Positions 9,830 through 20,382 of a DNA stretch of 64,000 nucleotides are shown in pieces (position 1 is the stretch's first letter; each line of letters begins with the position of its first letter). The position numbers were made by a program, and so were the translations under genes. The notes under the pieces are model-generated. The model saw nothing but the letters and a program-made list of their open reading frames with translations. It did no database searches and had not been told where the DNA came from. Origin of the DNA: Paraburkholderia sp. BL23I1N1 (GTDB lineage: Bacteria > Pseudomonadota > Gammaproteobacteria > Burkholderiales > Burkholderiaceae); the NCBI RefSeq assembly GCF_003610295.1, contig NZ_RAPV01000001.1, positions 744,001-808,000 on the forward strand, in the 5' to 3' direction.

Positions 9830-10771
9830 TCAGCCGAGAGCCAGACCGATGGGGGTCTCGTTGCTTTCCAAATCAACGGACACTGCGGTTTCAAACGCTT
9901 CCGCTCGCTCCATCCCCCGGAGCACCGTGCCGCGAGCGGTTTCAGACAATTCAACGATTGGTGACCTGCAAAAGGGCGAAGCCCTCCCAAGCGTGGTCAA
10001 TGCCCATTTCGTTGGCGCTGGGCTGCTTTCAACGAACAAGGCTGCGTGTAACGGCAGGAGCTTTAAATGAAGCGCGGCGGCAGCTTTAGCATTTCCGCCC
10101 TTTGCCAGCACGCTGACCCGTGCGGCTGCCACAGGGACAACATTGGCGCTAACGCTAACGGTGCCGTCGCCTCCCAGGAGCATCAGCGGGACAGATGTGG
10201 CATCGTCGCCCGAGAAGACCTTGAATCCCTCCGGTCGCAGCCCCAACAGGGCGCCGGCGCGCTCCAGATTTCCCGTCGCGTCTTTCAGACCGAAGATTCC
10301 CGGGACTTGCGCGAGGCGCAACGTCGTTTCGACGCTCAGGTCAATACCCGTTCTTGTGGGAACGTTATAGAGCATCATCGGGAGGTCGACGGCCTCAGAA
10401 ACAGTCACAAAGTGCTTATACAGACCATCTTGCGACGGCCTGACGTAGTAGGGAGTGACTTGCAACGTGGCGTCCGCGCCGATTTGCTTAGCCATGAGAG
10501 TTAGCTCGACGGCTTCGTGTGTAGAGTTCGACCCGGCTCCTACCATGACCGGGCACCGCTTGGCCACGCGATTGACCGTGAACTCCGAAATCTCGCGATG
10601 CTCGTCGAAGGAAAGCGTGGATGCCTCGCCCGTTGTTCCCGCCACGCATATCGCGGCGGTACCACTTTCGATATGCCAGTCGATTAGGTTTCCCAGAGAT
10701 TCAAAGTCAAGAGAACCGTCCTCGCGCATCGGCGTAACAATTGCAACGATACTTCCGGCGAAATCTTTCAT
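9830..10771 (-). CDS. Dihydrodipicolinate synthase family aldolase (DapA-like)
   Basis: 313-aa class I aldolase of the DHDPS/N-acetylneuraminate lyase family. The hydroxyl-rich loop is GTTGEASTL, the catalytic Tyr is in VTPYYVRPSQ and the Schiff-base Lys is in GIFGLKDATGN. The start MKDFAGSIVAIVTP at 10771 was chosen because the 24 upstream residues of the open frame are unrelated basic sequence. Context in an aromatic operon suggests a pyruvate-releasing or pyruvate-adding aldolase rather than lysine biosynthesis, although the residues are those of a classical DapA. Confidence 0.85.
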   Translation of the reverse strand: MKDFAGSIVAIVTPMREDGSLDFESLGNLIDWHIESGTAAICVAGTTGEASTLSFDEHREISEFTVNRVAKRCPVMVGAGSNSTHEAVELTLMAKQIGADATLQVTPYYVRPSQDGLYKHFVTVSEAVDLPMMLYNVPTRTGIDLSVETTLRLAQVPGIFGLKDATGNLERAGALLGLRPEGFKVFSGDDATSVPLMLLGGDGTVSVSANVVPVAAARVSVLAKGGNAKAAAALHLKLLPLHAALFVESSPAPTKWALTTLGRASPFCRSPIVELSETARGTVLRGMERAEAFETAVSVDLESNETPIGLALG

Positions 10772-10894
10772 ATGTGGTGTCGCTTTACGATGGACTATGC
10801 AGTTCGCTCCGCGTCCAGGCAATCCGCGTCGACGCCGACGCATAGCCCTAAGCCGGCGTTTGGCCGACGGTCGTGTGTCTGTAGACTGGCGGGC

Positions 10895-11641
10895 TCATGG
10901 AGCCCCGAACGCGCCATTCCACACAGGGGAAATGACGAGTTCATTGATACAAACGTGTGCCGGCATGCTGACGACATAGCGGACGGCAGATGCGACATCC
11001 GCTGGTTGCAACATCCGTTTCAACTCGACATCTGTCGGAGGAATTTTCCGCCTCAGCATCGCGGGCGTCGCGACTTCCGCTGGGCACAGAGCGCATGCGC
11101 GGATGCCGTTTCGGAACTCCGACGCGTTCAGACTCGTCGTCATCGCGACCACCGCGGCCTTCGCTGCGGAATACGCGGGCCCAGGTTTCGCTGAAATGAA
11201 CCGACCGGCCCACGAGCTGATATTCACGACAAGGCCGTCGGAATGCTCACGCATTCCTGGCAGCACCGCGTCGATGGTGTAGAACACACCATTGAGATTG
11301 ATACTGGTGACTCGGTCGAAATCCTCGACCGATACCTCGCCCCAGGCACGAGTCCCAATGTTCATACCCGCATTCGCTACGAGCACTCCAATTCTGCCGT
11401 GCTCGGATTCGATACGCGCGGCAGCCGCTTTAACGTCTGCTGCGACCGTCACATCAACGGCAACAGCTGCCGCGTTCGGTCCGATTTTGTGCAGTTCTGC
11501 GAGTGCTTCGGAGAGGCCTTGCTCCCCGCGCGCTGAGATGACTACGAAGTGGCCATCGGCAACCAGCGCCTGCGCGACAGAAAGCCCAATTCCGCTTGAT
11601 GCGCCCGTGACCCAGGAAACCTTCCGTTGTTCCATGTTCAT
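10895..11641 (-). CDS. Short-chain dehydrogenase/reductase
   Basis: 248-aa classical SDR. The nucleotide motif is TGASSGIG near the N-terminus, the structural NAG is in LVANAGMN and the catalytic YxxxK is YSAAKAAV with an upstream Ser in NISSWAG. Its start codon overlaps the stop of the ThDP enzyme gene by 4 nt (ATGA), so the two are translationally coupled and may act in sequence, the SDR reducing or oxidising a hydroxy-ketone made by the ThDP enzyme. Confidence 0.9.
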   Translation of the reverse strand: MNMEQRKVSWVTGASSGIGLSVAQALVADGHFVVISARGEQGLSEALAELHKIGPNAAAVAVDVTVAADVKAAAARIESEHGRIGVLVANAGMNIGTRAWGEVSVEDFDRVTSINLNGVFYTIDAVLPGMREHSDGLVVNISSWAGRFISAKPGPAYSAAKAAVVAMTTSLNASEFRNGIRACALCPAEVATPAMLRRKIPPTDVELKRMLQPADVASAVRYVVSMPAHVCINELVISPVWNGAFGAP

Positions 11642-13425
11642 GACAAGCCCACCTCGTCGAAGTCCCTTGCAGCCGGGTTGTTATCGCCAGAGAAAAGCGA
11701 CAGTGGCGGAAATGCGTTTGCGTCAGTAATGACGTCGAGCACGGCGGGACCGGTGAACGCGATAGCCCGCTCAAGCGCCGCGGCGATGTCGCTGGGGTTT
11801 TCAACGCGTTCGCCGAAGCAACCAGTTGCTCTTGCGATTGCCGCGTGGTCCACGCTGCCAAAGCTGCATGCATCCGTGTGGACCCCGTAGTGAACGTTTT
11901 CCGCGTGGTACTCGTATCCTAGAATGCTGTTGTTGAGCACAATTAGGATGACGGGCAGGCCCATCCGCCGCGCGCTCTCAAGCTCGGACCAGCAGTGCCC
12001 AAAGCCTCCGTCCCCTTCAAGAGCAAACACCCGGGCGCCAGGCACCGCAGCCTTGGCGCCAATAGCCATGGGGAAGCCCCAACCCAGACCCGCAAGTCCA
12101 CGAGGTGTCAGGAACCGTGCCCCGTTCTTTCGTGCAGTCAGGAACGTGTTGGCCCAGTTGGTCGAATAGCTCGCATCGGCGACGACGATGTCGTCGGGGC
12201 GAAGCAGCTTGTCGAGTTCGAACATGACTGCTTCAGGCCTAATGGCGCCGGGACTCCCAGCGCTTATTAGCGCGCGCTCCTTCGCTACCTCGCCACGGGC
12301 GTGCGAAATCTCGCTGGCAACGGTAAGGCTGCGCTTACTAGCGAATGGCAAGTCAAGACCTTCGAGTTCTTCCGACAACGCTTCGAGAGTCAGCTTTACG
12401 TCGCCCATCAACCGGGTAGTTTCATACGTCCGGCCGATTTCCTGTGGGTCAATGTCGATATGGACCAGTTTTGCCGAGGTGGGGATTGATTTCCAGGAGT
12501 CGGTGCCATTCTGGTTGGTGCGCGTGCCGGCGAGAATTATGAGGTCCGCCTCCACGAGCAGGCCTTCCAGATGGCGAGGCATGGTTCCGGGGCCTGTGCA
12601 ATTTCCAAACACGCCCAACGACAGCGGCGACGTTTCGTCGATTACGCCTTTGCCCATGTTTGTCGTAGCGACTGGGATTGCTGCTACTTCGCTCAGTCGG
12701 GCAAGCGCCTCGCTTGCGCCCGACAGGTGGACTCCGCCACCTGCCAGTACGTAAGGTCGCCTGGACGCAGCAATCATTTGCGCTACGGCAGAAATGGAAT
12801 CCGCCGAGGGACGATACCGGTCAAGCGGATAACGGCCCAAATTCGCTTTTCGACCACTCGAGGCAGCCGGCTTCCTCAGCAGGTCCATGGGCAGAATCAG
12901 CACCGCCGGCCCAGGCCGTCCGCTCGTCGCTGCTGTGAATGCAGCGTCGACATAGTCGTCGATTCGAGTCGCGTCGGTAACCCGGCGAACCCATTTCGCG
13001 CACGGCCCGAACAGCGCAACATGGTCAAGCTCCTGGAAGGCGTTGCGGTCGACCGTTCCGGTCGGCACGTCCTGGACGATAGCGACGAGCGGCACTGAGG
13101 CTTTGAGCGCTTCTGCGAGCGGGGCGACCAATAAGGTGGCAGCCGGGCCGTTCTGCGCAGCAACGACACCGACCTTGCCGGAAATCCGCGCATACCCGTC
13201 GGCCATCGCACCACCGGCATTTTCGGTACGGTAGCTGACCTGCCGGATTCCGAATTTGTGAGCCACGACAAAAAATGCGGCCGGAATACTTTGTCCAAAC
13301 ACATGCGTGACCTCATGCCTACTTAGTGCGGCGGCAAGGACATCCGCTACCGTCTCGACGGGCGGCGCCACCTTGACTGCTGCCGCCTCACTAGCTTTTC
13401 TCTCAATCGCTTCCGTATGGCTCAC
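11638..13425 (-). CDS. Thiamine-diphosphate-dependent enzyme, acetolactate-synthase-like
   Basis: 595-aa member of the POX/AHAS superfamily with the three domains in order. The N-terminal PYR domain carries the catalytic Glu (QVSYRTENAGGAMADGYAR), the central domain is nucleotide-binding-like, and the C-terminal PP domain has the ThDP motif GDGGFGHCWSELESARRMGL ending at NN. It decarboxylates or ligates a 2-oxo acid. It overlaps the SDR gene by 4 nt. A biosynthetic AHAS is unlikely because no regulatory subunit is nearby; benzaldehyde-lyase or 2-hydroxyacyl-type chemistry is possible. Confidence 0.87.
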   Translation of the reverse strand: MSHTEAIERKASEAAAVKVAPPVETVADVLAAALSRHEVTHVFGQSIPAAFFVVAHKFGIRQVSYRTENAGGAMADGYARISGKVGVVAAQNGPAATLLVAPLAEALKASVPLVAIVQDVPTGTVDRNAFQELDHVALFGPCAKWVRRVTDATRIDDYVDAAFTAATSGRPGPAVLILPMDLLRKPAASSGRKANLGRYPLDRYRPSADSISAVAQMIAASRRPYVLAGGGVHLSGASEALARLSEVAAIPVATTNMGKGVIDETSPLSLGVFGNCTGPGTMPRHLEGLLVEADLIILAGTRTNQNGTDSWKSIPTSAKLVHIDIDPQEIGRTYETTRLMGDVKLTLEALSEELEGLDLPFASKRSLTVASEISHARGEVAKERALISAGSPGAIRPEAVMFELDKLLRPDDIVVADASYSTNWANTFLTARKNGARFLTPRGLAGLGWGFPMAIGAKAAVPGARVFALEGDGGFGHCWSELESARRMGLPVILIVLNNSILGYEYHAENVHYGVHTDACSFGSVDHAAIARATGCFGERVENPSDIAAALERAIAFTGPAVLDVITDANAFPPLSLFSGDNNPAARDFDEVGLS

Positions 13426-13710
13426 TGAATCCTCCGTTTGATGTCAGTCTGTCGCGCCTTCTTGATGCGACCATGTGCTTCGCTACTACCCGCTGTCGTA
13501 CTAGCATGTCAGCAGATAAGCGCTAAAAAAATAACCCGAAGGTCGAACCGGATTTCTTCGCTGTATGCAACAGCCGCATCCAGACACACCAAATTACGCG
13601 CATCGCTGGCCGTCGGCTGGACGCGCTACAGGCCCACCACCCTGGGCGATAGCGGGCGCTACCAAAAAACAGTCCTTGCCCGCATCGCCTTTTGATAACT
13701 TCCGTCGGAG

Positions 13711-15045
13711 TTACGTCAAGCGCGTCTGTACAACAGCTTCCCGGCGCTTCTGGAACGCAACCGCAGAGAGTAGTGCTCCGACCGCGGCGAGGAGCGCAAT
13801 AGCTACGACGCCGCTCGCCAGACTGCCGGTGACTGTCTTGATGTATCCGAGGAGAGGCGGGCTAGCAAAGCCTGCAATGTTCCCCAACATACTTATGAAT
13901 GCGATACCGGCAGGCGCAGCCTGTTTGCTCAGATAGCTTGGTGGAATCGAGAAAATCAGCGGCCCGCTTGCTCCGGTTCCGAAGCTCGCTACGGCAAACG
14001 CAGTGAGCATCAGTACCCTCGACTCTGTCGCAAAGGTGCTGGCGATGAGACCACCAGCAATCAGGCAAAAGCAGAACACGAGGTGCCAGCGGCGTTCTCT
14101 TAGGGCATCAGAACTCCAACTGACCAGGATTGCGCCGACAAATCCCATGGCCAGGGGAACCGCTGTCAGGAAGCCGACGCTCACGAGCGAGGCAATGCCA
14201 CTTTCCTTCACAATCGTCGGTAGCCAGAAGAACAGCAGGTAGTTGCTGCATGCAGCGGTAAAGAACAGGAACGCCACTAGGTAGTTGGTGGGGTTCGTGA
14301 GAATCTGCTTCGCGACACCCTTCGAGAGATGCTCACGCATCGGCGCGACTTCGCTGGCAAGGTCCGCTGCAACCGCAGCCTTTTCGTCGGACGTCAGCCA
14401 TTCAGCATCCGCTGGACGGTTTCTCAGTAAGAAAAAGCAGACGAATCCGAGAGCGCAAGCAGGCAGCCCCTCCACCAGGAAGACCCATCTCCAGCCGGCA
14501 AGGCCGAAGGCACCATTCAGCGAAGTAAGAATCCATCCGCTGAGGGGCGCTGCAATTGAGCCTGCAACGGCGTTGGCAACGAAGATGACCGCCGTTGCAC
14601 GGGCCCGCATACGGAACGGGAACCAGTAGGTGAAGTAGAGAACGATGCCGGGAAGGAAGCCTGCCTCAAACGCGCCGAGCAGAAGTCGCAATGTGATGAG
14701 GTGCCCGACGTTCGTAATAAAAGCCGTCGCAGCAGTTGCCAATCCCCACAGCACCATAATCCGAACGAAGGTACGTCGTGCGCCCCACTTTGCAAGAACG
14801 AGATTGCTCGGTATCTCGGCGAAAGCATAGGTAATGAAAAATGCGCCAGCCGCAATACCGTACCAGGTCGCGTTGATACCCAACTCATCGCTCATCTGGA
14901 GCTTCGTGAACCCGATGTTGATTCGGTCGATGAACGCAAACCCATAGCAAAGAAACAGCAGCGGGATAATTCGAAGCCAAATCTTCCGATAAGCACTCCT
15001 CTTAATCGAGTCTGCTTCAGAGAGATTTCCTGCGTATTGCTGCAT
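13711..15045 (-). CDS. MFS transporter, anion:cation symporter (ACS) family
   Basis: 444-aa, twelve-helix carrier of the ACS family that imports organic acids and aromatic acids. The N-terminal signature is FIDRINIGFTKLQMSDELGI, and a second half-repeat begins after the central loop near residue 230. The start at 15045 has GGAGG just upstream; the longer open frame to 15120 has no ribosome site. It is the first gene of the operon running to 6393. A broken N-terminal piece of a close relative is found at 18130-18315. Confidence 0.9.
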   Translation of the reverse strand: MQQYAGNLSEADSIKRSAYRKIWLRIIPLLFLCYGFAFIDRINIGFTKLQMSDELGINATWYGIAAGAFFITYAFAEIPSNLVLAKWGARRTFVRIMVLWGLATAATAFITNVGHLITLRLLLGAFEAGFLPGIVLYFTYWFPFRMRARATAVIFVANAVAGSIAAPLSGWILTSLNGAFGLAGWRWVFLVEGLPACALGFVCFFLLRNRPADAEWLTSDEKAAVAADLASEVAPMREHLSKGVAKQILTNPTNYLVAFLFFTAACSNYLLFFWLPTIVKESGIASLVSVGFLTAVPLAMGFVGAILVSWSSDALRERRWHLVFCFCLIAGGLIASTFATESRVLMLTAFAVASFGTGASGPLIFSIPPSYLSKQAAPAGIAFISMLGNIAGFASPPLLGYIKTVTGSLASGVVAIALLAAVGALLSAVAFQKRREAVVQTRLT

Positions 15046-15213
15046 ACCTGCCTCCTTACTTCGATTGTCTCCGGAACCGCTTTTCTTATCGACCAGCTGG
15101 CACGCCACCTGAGGAAGCATTTATGCCAACAATAATTCAGCCTGCTTCGCCAACTGCTATCGGTTTTATAGTGATACTACTTACGCCGCGCGTGCCGGGA
15201 TAATGCCGAGGAG

Positions 15214-15247
15214 CTATATGCGTTATCCGTATGTGCGTTATCCGCAT
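15214..15247. promoter_or_regulatory. Tandem CTATA-N4-TTATCC operator upstream of the MFS operon
   Basis: CTATATGCGTTATCC at 15214-15228 is followed by a second GTATG-TGCG-TTATCC unit, giving a direct repeat of TGCGTTATCCG with 14-nt period. It lies 169 nt before the start of the 15045 MFS gene. The same motif is found upstream of three more minus-strand units in the window. This 339-nt gap (15046-15384) otherwise holds only a terminator-like hairpin. Confidence 0.5.
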
Positions 15248-15270
15248 AGACCCTAATCCCCCAGTGCGAA

Positions 15271-15291
15271 GGTTCGGGGGAAACCCGAACC
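15271..15291 (-). terminator. Hairpin after the meta-cleavage operon
   Basis: Perfect 8-bp stem GGTTCGGG/CCCGAACC with loop GGAAA, about 95 nt after the stop of the last gene (15385) of the long minus-strand operon and before the operator of the next one. There is no strong T-run, so it may be a weak or Rho-assisted terminator. Confidence 0.5.
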
Positions 15292-15384
15292 CTTACACTC
15301 CACCACGCGCTGTCTCGCTTCTCGCGCGCGAATTGGTTGGTTAGTTCACTGGGCCAAAGCCACCTCCCCAGCCTGCGTTTCAGG

Positions 15385-16254
15385 CTAGTGCGTCAGAAAG
15401 TCGAGCACCATGCGATTGAATTTGTCGGCATGTTCCCATTGCGCCCAGTGACCGCAGCGATTGAAGATGTGAAATTCCGCATTCGGCATGCCCCACAAAA
15501 GCCTCAGACCAACGTCCATAGGGACGAAACGGTCATCCCGGCCCCAGATGATGAGGGTCGGCGATTTGACTTCCGAAAGCCGGTGACCAACGTCGGGGAA
15601 TTGCTTGGGGTTCGCAGCGAGGCTTTTCACGAAATTCTCGAGATGGTCCTTACGCGCCAGCATGTTGTGGAGACGCCCCTGATAGAGGTCCTCGGTCAGA
15701 TTGCTCGTGTCGTAGACAAACACGTTCATCATCTTCTTGAGATTTTCAATCGTCGGCTCACGATAAAGCCCCTGTAGCAATTTGATACCCTCCGTCGGCA
15801 TCGGCACGAACTGGCTCGGGCCACCCGTGCCACCGCCCATCAGGATGAGCTTTCCAACGCGACTCGGATTTGCCAACGCGAATGCAACCGCGGCGTGTCC
15901 GCCCATCGAGTTACCGATGATGTGGACCGGCCCTTGCAAATCGATTGCATCGAGCAGCCCTTTAAGTGCCCGGGCATTCAGTTCCGAGCGGGAACCGGTA
16001 CAAACAATTGGGTCACTCTTGCTCCAACCCGGACAGTCCATGAGGATGACGCGATAGCCTTTTTCGACCAGCGGTTCGAGGTTACGATTGAAGTTGGCCC
16101 AGCCACTCGCCCCCGGACCCGAACCATGCAGCATTACAACGGTCTCCCTGCCCATTCCCATGTCGTTGTAGTGAATCTGCAAGTCGAGGTCTCCCTCCTT
16201 GATGCGAGCAAACTTACTTGTTCCTGCTTCAGTCAATTGATTTTCTGCGCTCAT
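15385..16254 (-). CDS. mhpC: Meta-cleavage product hydrolase (MhpC-like alpha/beta hydrolase)
   Basis: 286-aa alpha/beta hydrolase that breaks the C-C bond of a 2-hydroxy-6-oxo-dienoate ring-fission product. The nucleophile elbow is GNSMGG, the oxyanion region is [10 protein letters not shown], the acid is in WGRDDRFVP and the catalytic His is in [10 protein letters not shown]. The start at 16254 is preceded by AAGGA; the open frame continues to 16422 into the neighbouring gene. A second hydrolase of this type is at 21849. Last gene of the operon that begins at 25218. Confidence 0.9.
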   Translation of the reverse strand: MSAENQLTEAGTSKFARIKEGDLDLQIHYNDMGMGRETVVMLHGSGPGASGWANFNRNLEPLVEKGYRVILMDCPGWSKSDPIVCTGSRSELNARALKGLLDAIDLQGPVHIIGNSMGGHAAVAFALANPSRVGKLILMGGGTGGPSQFVPMPTEGIKLLQGLYREPTIENLKKMMNVFVYDTSNLTEDLYQGRLHNMLARKDHLENFVKSLAANPKQFPDVGHRLSEVKSPTLIIWGRDDRFVPMDVGLRLLWGMPNAEFHIFNRCGHWAQWEHADKFNRMVLDFLTH

Positions 16255-16321
16255 TTCGCTTCCTTGCTTCCGCGTAACGGTTAACTTGAATGCCCGCGCG
16301 TTTAGCGCTTGGCGTTTGGTG

Positions 16322-18076
16322 TCATTTTTTCGCGAGTACGTCGGCAAGCGCAGCACCGAGGAGCTCACGCGCCAACTCCGCGTCAAATACGTTCTCGGCT
16401 TGCCGCCAGGCGATGTATCCATCGGGGCGGACTAGAAGCGCCCCTGCCTCGGCGACTTCGCGCTGACGTTGCCAGTCGCAATAAGGGTCTTCCGAACCCT
16501 TTGCACCCGTGACGACGGTCCGCAGAAATGACAGGTCGAGTGCTTCGGCCGCCTTGACCCATGCACCTCCGGAAAGGCCTGTGACAAGCGAGAACTTCCC
16601 CTTCCCAGTCACATCGAGCGTCGAAATACGAATGCCGTGCTTGTCGATGAGCCAGGCATGTGGAATCTTCGCGCCGGGTCGCGTAGTGGGCTGAAGATAA
16701 AGTCCCTTGTCCTGCTTCCACTCTTCCGGACCAAGCTGAGGGTCAGGAATTACAGCTGCAGAGGCGTAGCGTTGATTCATTTCAACGCCTTGCGCGTTGA
16801 ATTCATGGTTCTTCAGGTCCAATCCTTCCAGGACTGCCTGGCGCGCTCGGGCGCCCTCGGGTCCAGGGTCCTTGAATCGGGCGATGCCCGCGGCGACCGG
16901 ATTTTCTGCGCCTTCGACGCTGAAGACCGCCTTGAGTGGTGCGAAATCGAGACGCGACTGATTCGCACGCAGGACAATCTGCTTGCCCACAGGTGCACGC
17001 TCGTCCGAATAGCTGTCGAGAAGTCTCTCGCCCGCGTAACCCTTCAGAACATAGGCGAGCTTCCAGGCAAGATTGAACGCATCCTGTACACAAGTGTTTA
17101 AACCGAGGCCACTCGATGGCGGGTGTCGATGGGTTGCGTCGCCACCAGCGAACACACGCCCCTTCGAGTACGTGGTCGCATAGGCCTGGTTCACATACCA
17201 AACGGATTTCCGGACAACCTCAACCTCCAGATTCGGGTCCCCAACCAGGACGCGAATCTTCCCGAGAACAGTTTCGTCACTCAGGTCCGGCTCACCCTTC
17301 GAGATGTCAAAACCCCAGCCCGCAATCCATTGAGTCCACGGCTTGACGGCCCGAAGCAACCCCAGTCCAATTTCGCCGAAGCTGGCATCCGGGCTGACAA
17401 TCCAGTGCAGAATACTTGGACGATGCTTCGCATAGCGCGTCAGGTCCGCATTGAAGATGACATAAGCGGTGCCCGCCCGCGCCATCTGACCTTCGATTTG
17501 CAAACCGAGTTCGTCGACAATCTTCGAGCGCGCACCGTCAGCGCCGACCAGATACTTGGCGCGCATCGAGTATTCGCGACCGGACAGGCGGTCCTGCAGG
17601 TTCACCGTGACGCCGTTCTCGTCCTGGGTATGCGAGAGGTATTCTGTGTTCGCGGAATATGTCGCGCCGCGATGCGCCGCATTCTTGAAGAGAATCGGCT
17701 CCACGTTCGGCTGCGTGATGTCTACCATGCCGCACGGGCTGCCCTTGAGGTAGTCGCCTCGGCGCGCATCGCCCGTGCCCCAAGAACGCAGACGAACCAG
17801 CTCTTCACCCGCCAGGCTGGTGGCGATGAGGCTGTCGCCCATCTCGTCCCACGGAGTGGCATAGCGAAGCACGTCCTCCTCGATTTCAAGGTCCCGATAC
17901 ACTTCCATCGTCCGCTGGTTGGTGATATGAGCACGTGGCGTATCCGCGACCCAATTGAATCGCGAAACCATATGTGAGCGTGCCCCGTACGTCGCCAACG
18001 CGAGCGCTGTCGTAGCACCCATCGGGCCGGAGCCGACGATAATGACGTCGGTGTCAAATTCAGTGGTGTTTTCCAT
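16322..18076 (-). CDS. FAD-dependent phenol monooxygenase, TfdB-like
   Basis: 584-aa class A flavoprotein hydroxylase using NAD(P)H and O2. The FAD motif is [20 protein letters not shown], then [16 protein letters not shown] typical of 2,4-dichlorophenol 6-monooxygenase (TfdB) relatives. The DG motif is [12 protein letters not shown], the second FAD motif is [18 protein letters not shown] and a C-terminal thioredoxin-like dimer domain follows. It is one of two unrelated ring hydroxylases in this operon. It expects a substituted phenol as substrate. Confidence 0.9.
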   Translation of the reverse strand: MENTTEFDTDVIIVGSGPMGATTALALATYGARSHMVSRFNWVADTPRAHITNQRTMEVYRDLEIEEDVLRYATPWDEMGDSLIATSLAGEELVRLRSWGTGDARRGDYLKGSPCGMVDITQPNVEPILFKNAAHRGATYSANTEYLSHTQDENGVTVNLQDRLSGREYSMRAKYLVGADGARSKIVDELGLQIEGQMARAGTAYVIFNADLTRYAKHRPSILHWIVSPDASFGEIGLGLLRAVKPWTQWIAGWGFDISKGEPDLSDETVLGKIRVLVGDPNLEVEVVRKSVWYVNQAYATTYSKGRVFAGGDATHRHPPSSGLGLNTCVQDAFNLAWKLAYVLKGYAGERLLDSYSDERAPVGKQIVLRANQSRLDFAPLKAVFSVEGAENPVAAGIARFKDPGPEGARARQAVLEGLDLKNHEFNAQGVEMNQRYASAAVIPDPQLGPEEWKQDKGLYLQPTTRPGAKIPHAWLIDKHGIRISTLDVTGKGKFSLVTGLSGGAWVKAAEALDLSFLRTVVTGAKGSEDPYCDWQRQREVAEAGALLVRPDGYIAWRQAENVFDAELARELLGAALADVLAKK

Positions 18077-18129
18077 GATAGATTCTCAAGCTTCTAATAA
18101 TCAGTCAAACAGCATCCAGGGACTCAGGA

Positions 18130-18315
18130 GTGCGGGCCGCTCTCGTTGACATGCACACACCTGCAGTTTCGTGAATCCAAGGTTGATGCGGTCGACGAAT
18201 ACGAAGCCGTAACCCACGAATAGCAACGGACTGATGCGCCAGATTTCGCGACGAGCCCTGTGTTAAGCAGGCTCGCTACGGAATTCGAAGCGAGAAATCG
18301 GTACATGTCTGCCTC
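18130..18315 (-). pseudogene. Remnant of an ACS-family MFS transporter (N-terminal piece)
   Basis: In the minus-strand frame ending in VCACQRE the sequence reads PLLFVGYGFVFVDRINLGF followed by TKLQ, which matches residues about 25-50 of the intact MFS carrier at 15045 (PLLFLCYGFAFIDRINIGF, TKLQ). The start methionine at 18306 is in another frame, and the similarity ends right after TKLQ. It lies between the TfdB-like gene and the aldolase gene and is the stump of a deleted transporter. Confidence 0.72.
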
Positions 18316-18388
18316 CAAAATTGGATGGGCTTCGCCTTATATTTTTTTCCGGGCCACCGATGACCCGGCCTGTCACGTCTTCTTGCGG

Positions 18389-19423
18389 TCAGGCTGCCTG
18401 TTGTTTTCGCTGCACGAGGTCGAGCGCAACGTCGACAATCATGTCTTCCTGACCGCCGACCATTTTCCGCTTGCCCAATTCGATGAGAATGGTTCGGGTG
18501 TCCAGCCCGTACTGCTTGGCTGCAGTCTCAGCGTGGCGAAGGAAGCTCGAATAAACGCCGGCGTACCCGAGGCTGAGAGTCTCGCGGTCGACGCGGACCG
18601 GGCGGTCCTGCAACGGCCGAACGAGTTCTTCCGCAGCGTCCATCAGCGCGAACAGGTCGGTGCCGTGTTCCCATCCGTATACATCGGCCGCTGCAATGAA
18701 AACTTCGAGAGGCGCGTTGCCCGCGCCCGCGCCCATTCCGGCCAGGCTCGCGTCGACGCGGACTGCGCCGTTCTGAACAGCGACAATCGAGTTCGCCACG
18801 CCGAGCGACAGGTTGTGGTGTGCGTGGATGCCACGCTGCGTTTCGGGCTTGAGCACTTCGTCATATGCGCGGAAACGAGCGGCAGTGTCATCCATCGTCA
18901 TGGCGCCACCGGAGTCCGTCACGTACACGCAATGCGCGCCGTAGGATTCCATGAGCTTCGCCTGCTGGGCGAGCCTGGCTGGCGCCAGCATGTGCGACAT
19001 CATCAGGAAGCCGGAGACGTCCATGCCGAGCCCGCGGGCGTACTCGACATGTTGTTTCGAGACGTCCGCTTCGGTGCAGTGCGTCGCGATGCGAACGGAG
19101 CGAACGCCTGATTCGAATGCACGCTTGAGGTCGTGGGTCGTCCCGATGCCCGGAATGAGCAGCGTTGTCAGCTTGGCATGCGAGATAACTTCAGCCGTTG
19201 CTTCAATCCATGCCCAATCCGTGCATGCGCCGAAGCCGTAGTTGAAGCTTGAACCCGAAAGACCGTCACCGTGAGCTACTTCAATGGCATCAACCTTCGC
19301 TGCGTCGAGTGCGCGGGCGATTGTGCGGACGTGGTCGAGGCTGTACTGATGGCGAACGGCGTGCATGCCGTCGCGCAGCGTTACATCCTGGATGTACAGT
19401 TTGGATTTGATTTCGTTGCTCAT
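18389..19423 (-). CDS. mhpE: 4-hydroxy-2-oxovalerate aldolase
   Basis: 344-aa DmpG/MhpE-type class II aldolase with an N-terminal TIM barrel ([20 protein letters not shown], metal Asp) and the metal-binding [12 protein letters not shown] motif, then the C-terminal communication domain that docks onto the aldehyde dehydrogenase. It cleaves 4-hydroxy-2-oxovalerate to pyruvate and acetaldehyde. It overlaps mhpF by 4 nt, as expected for partners that channel acetaldehyde. Confidence 0.96.
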   Translation of the reverse strand: MSNEIKSKLYIQDVTLRDGMHAVRHQYSLDHVRTIARALDAAKVDAIEVAHGDGLSGSSFNYGFGACTDWAWIEATAEVISHAKLTTLLIPGIGTTHDLKRAFESGVRSVRIATHCTEADVSKQHVEYARGLGMDVSGFLMMSHMLAPARLAQQAKLMESYGAHCVYVTDSGGAMTMDDTAARFRAYDEVLKPETQRGIHAHHNLSLGVANSIVAVQNGAVRVDASLAGMGAGAGNAPLEVFIAAADVYGWEHGTDLFALMDAAEELVRPLQDRPVRVDRETLSLGYAGVYSSFLRHAETAAKQYGLDTRTILIELGKRKMVGGQEDMIVDVALDLVQRKQQAA

Positions 19424-20373
19424 ACGGCCTCCGCTGGGGCGCTTTCGTGTTTCTGGCGACGAACAATGCTTTCGGCTGTGGCCAATGCCGCCGAAGTCAT
19501 GATGTCCAGGTTGCCGGCATATGCGGGCAGGTAGTGGGCGGCACCTTCGACTTCGAGGAATACCGTAACCTTCATCCCGGTGAAAGAGCGGTTCAATTCC
19601 GCAATGAAGAGGGGATTTTCATCGGTGTAGTGCTGGAATTGGACCTTCTGCTTCATCCGGTAGCCGGGCACGTACGACTTGACCTTGGCGACGGTGGCCT
19701 CAATTGATGCGGTGACCGCTTCTTCGTCCGTGCTTTCGCAGAGACAATACACCGTGTCGCGCATGATGAGCGGCGGCTCCGCCGGGTTAAGGACAATGAT
19801 TGCCTTGCCACGCTTTGCCCCGCCGACCTTTTCGATTGCCTGCGACGTCGTCTCGGTGAACTCGTCGATGTTGGCACGGGTGCCCGGGCCTGCCGAACGT
19901 GACGAAATCGATGCAACGATTTCCGCATAAGGGACGTTCGAGACGGCGCTTACGGCCGCGACAATGGGAATGGTCGCCTGCCCGCCGCATGTCACCATGT
20001 TGACGTTCGGGGCATCGAGATTTTGTTCGCCATTCACGCACGGCACCGTGAAAGGACCAATCGCCGCCGGCGTGAGGTCGATGACGCGCTTCCTGAATGA
20101 CTGCAGTACCGCGTCGTGCTTCTTGTGAGCACCAGCCGACGTCGCATCGAATACGATTTTGATTTCGTCAAAGTTCGGCATACGCGTCAGTCCATCAATA
20201 CCTTCCGCCGTGATGGGTACGCCCATACGTTCTGCACGCTTCAGCCCGTCAGACTCGGGGTCGATACCGACGAAGGCGCCCATTTCAAGAACGTCAGAAA
20301 GCCGAAGCACTTTTATCATCAAGTCAGTACCGATGTTGCCGGAACCGATGATGGCTACTTTGGTTTTGGACAT
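19420..20373 (-). CDS. mhpF: Acetaldehyde dehydrogenase (acetylating)
   Basis: 317-aa DmpF/MhpF enzyme that turns acetaldehyde, NAD+ and CoA into acetyl-CoA. The Rossmann motif is [17 protein letters not shown] and the catalytic Cys is in [13 protein letters not shown]. It forms a bifunctional complex with the aldolase encoded by the overlapping next gene. It follows the hydratase gene closely, completing the lower meta pathway. Confidence 0.96.
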   Translation of the reverse strand: MSKTKVAIIGSGNIGTDLMIKVLRLSDVLEMGAFVGIDPESDGLKRAERMGVPITAEGIDGLTRMPNFDEIKIVFDATSAGAHKKHDAVLQSFRKRVIDLTPAAIGPFTVPCVNGEQNLDAPNVNMVTCGGQATIPIVAAVSAVSNVPYAEIVASISSRSAGPGTRANIDEFTETTSQAIEKVGGAKRGKAIIVLNPAEPPLIMRDTVYCLCESTDEEAVTASIEATVAKVKSYVPGYRMKQKVQFQHYTDENPLFIAELNRSFTGMKVTVFLEVEGAAHYLPAYAGNLDIMTSAALATAESIVRRQKHESAPAEAV

Positions 20374-20382
20374 AGAAACCTC

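Noticed and set aside
13426..13710. Possible small gene between the ThDP enzyme and the MFS gene
   Set aside because: Frames here have no ribosome site, no motif and overlap the end of the MFS gene.
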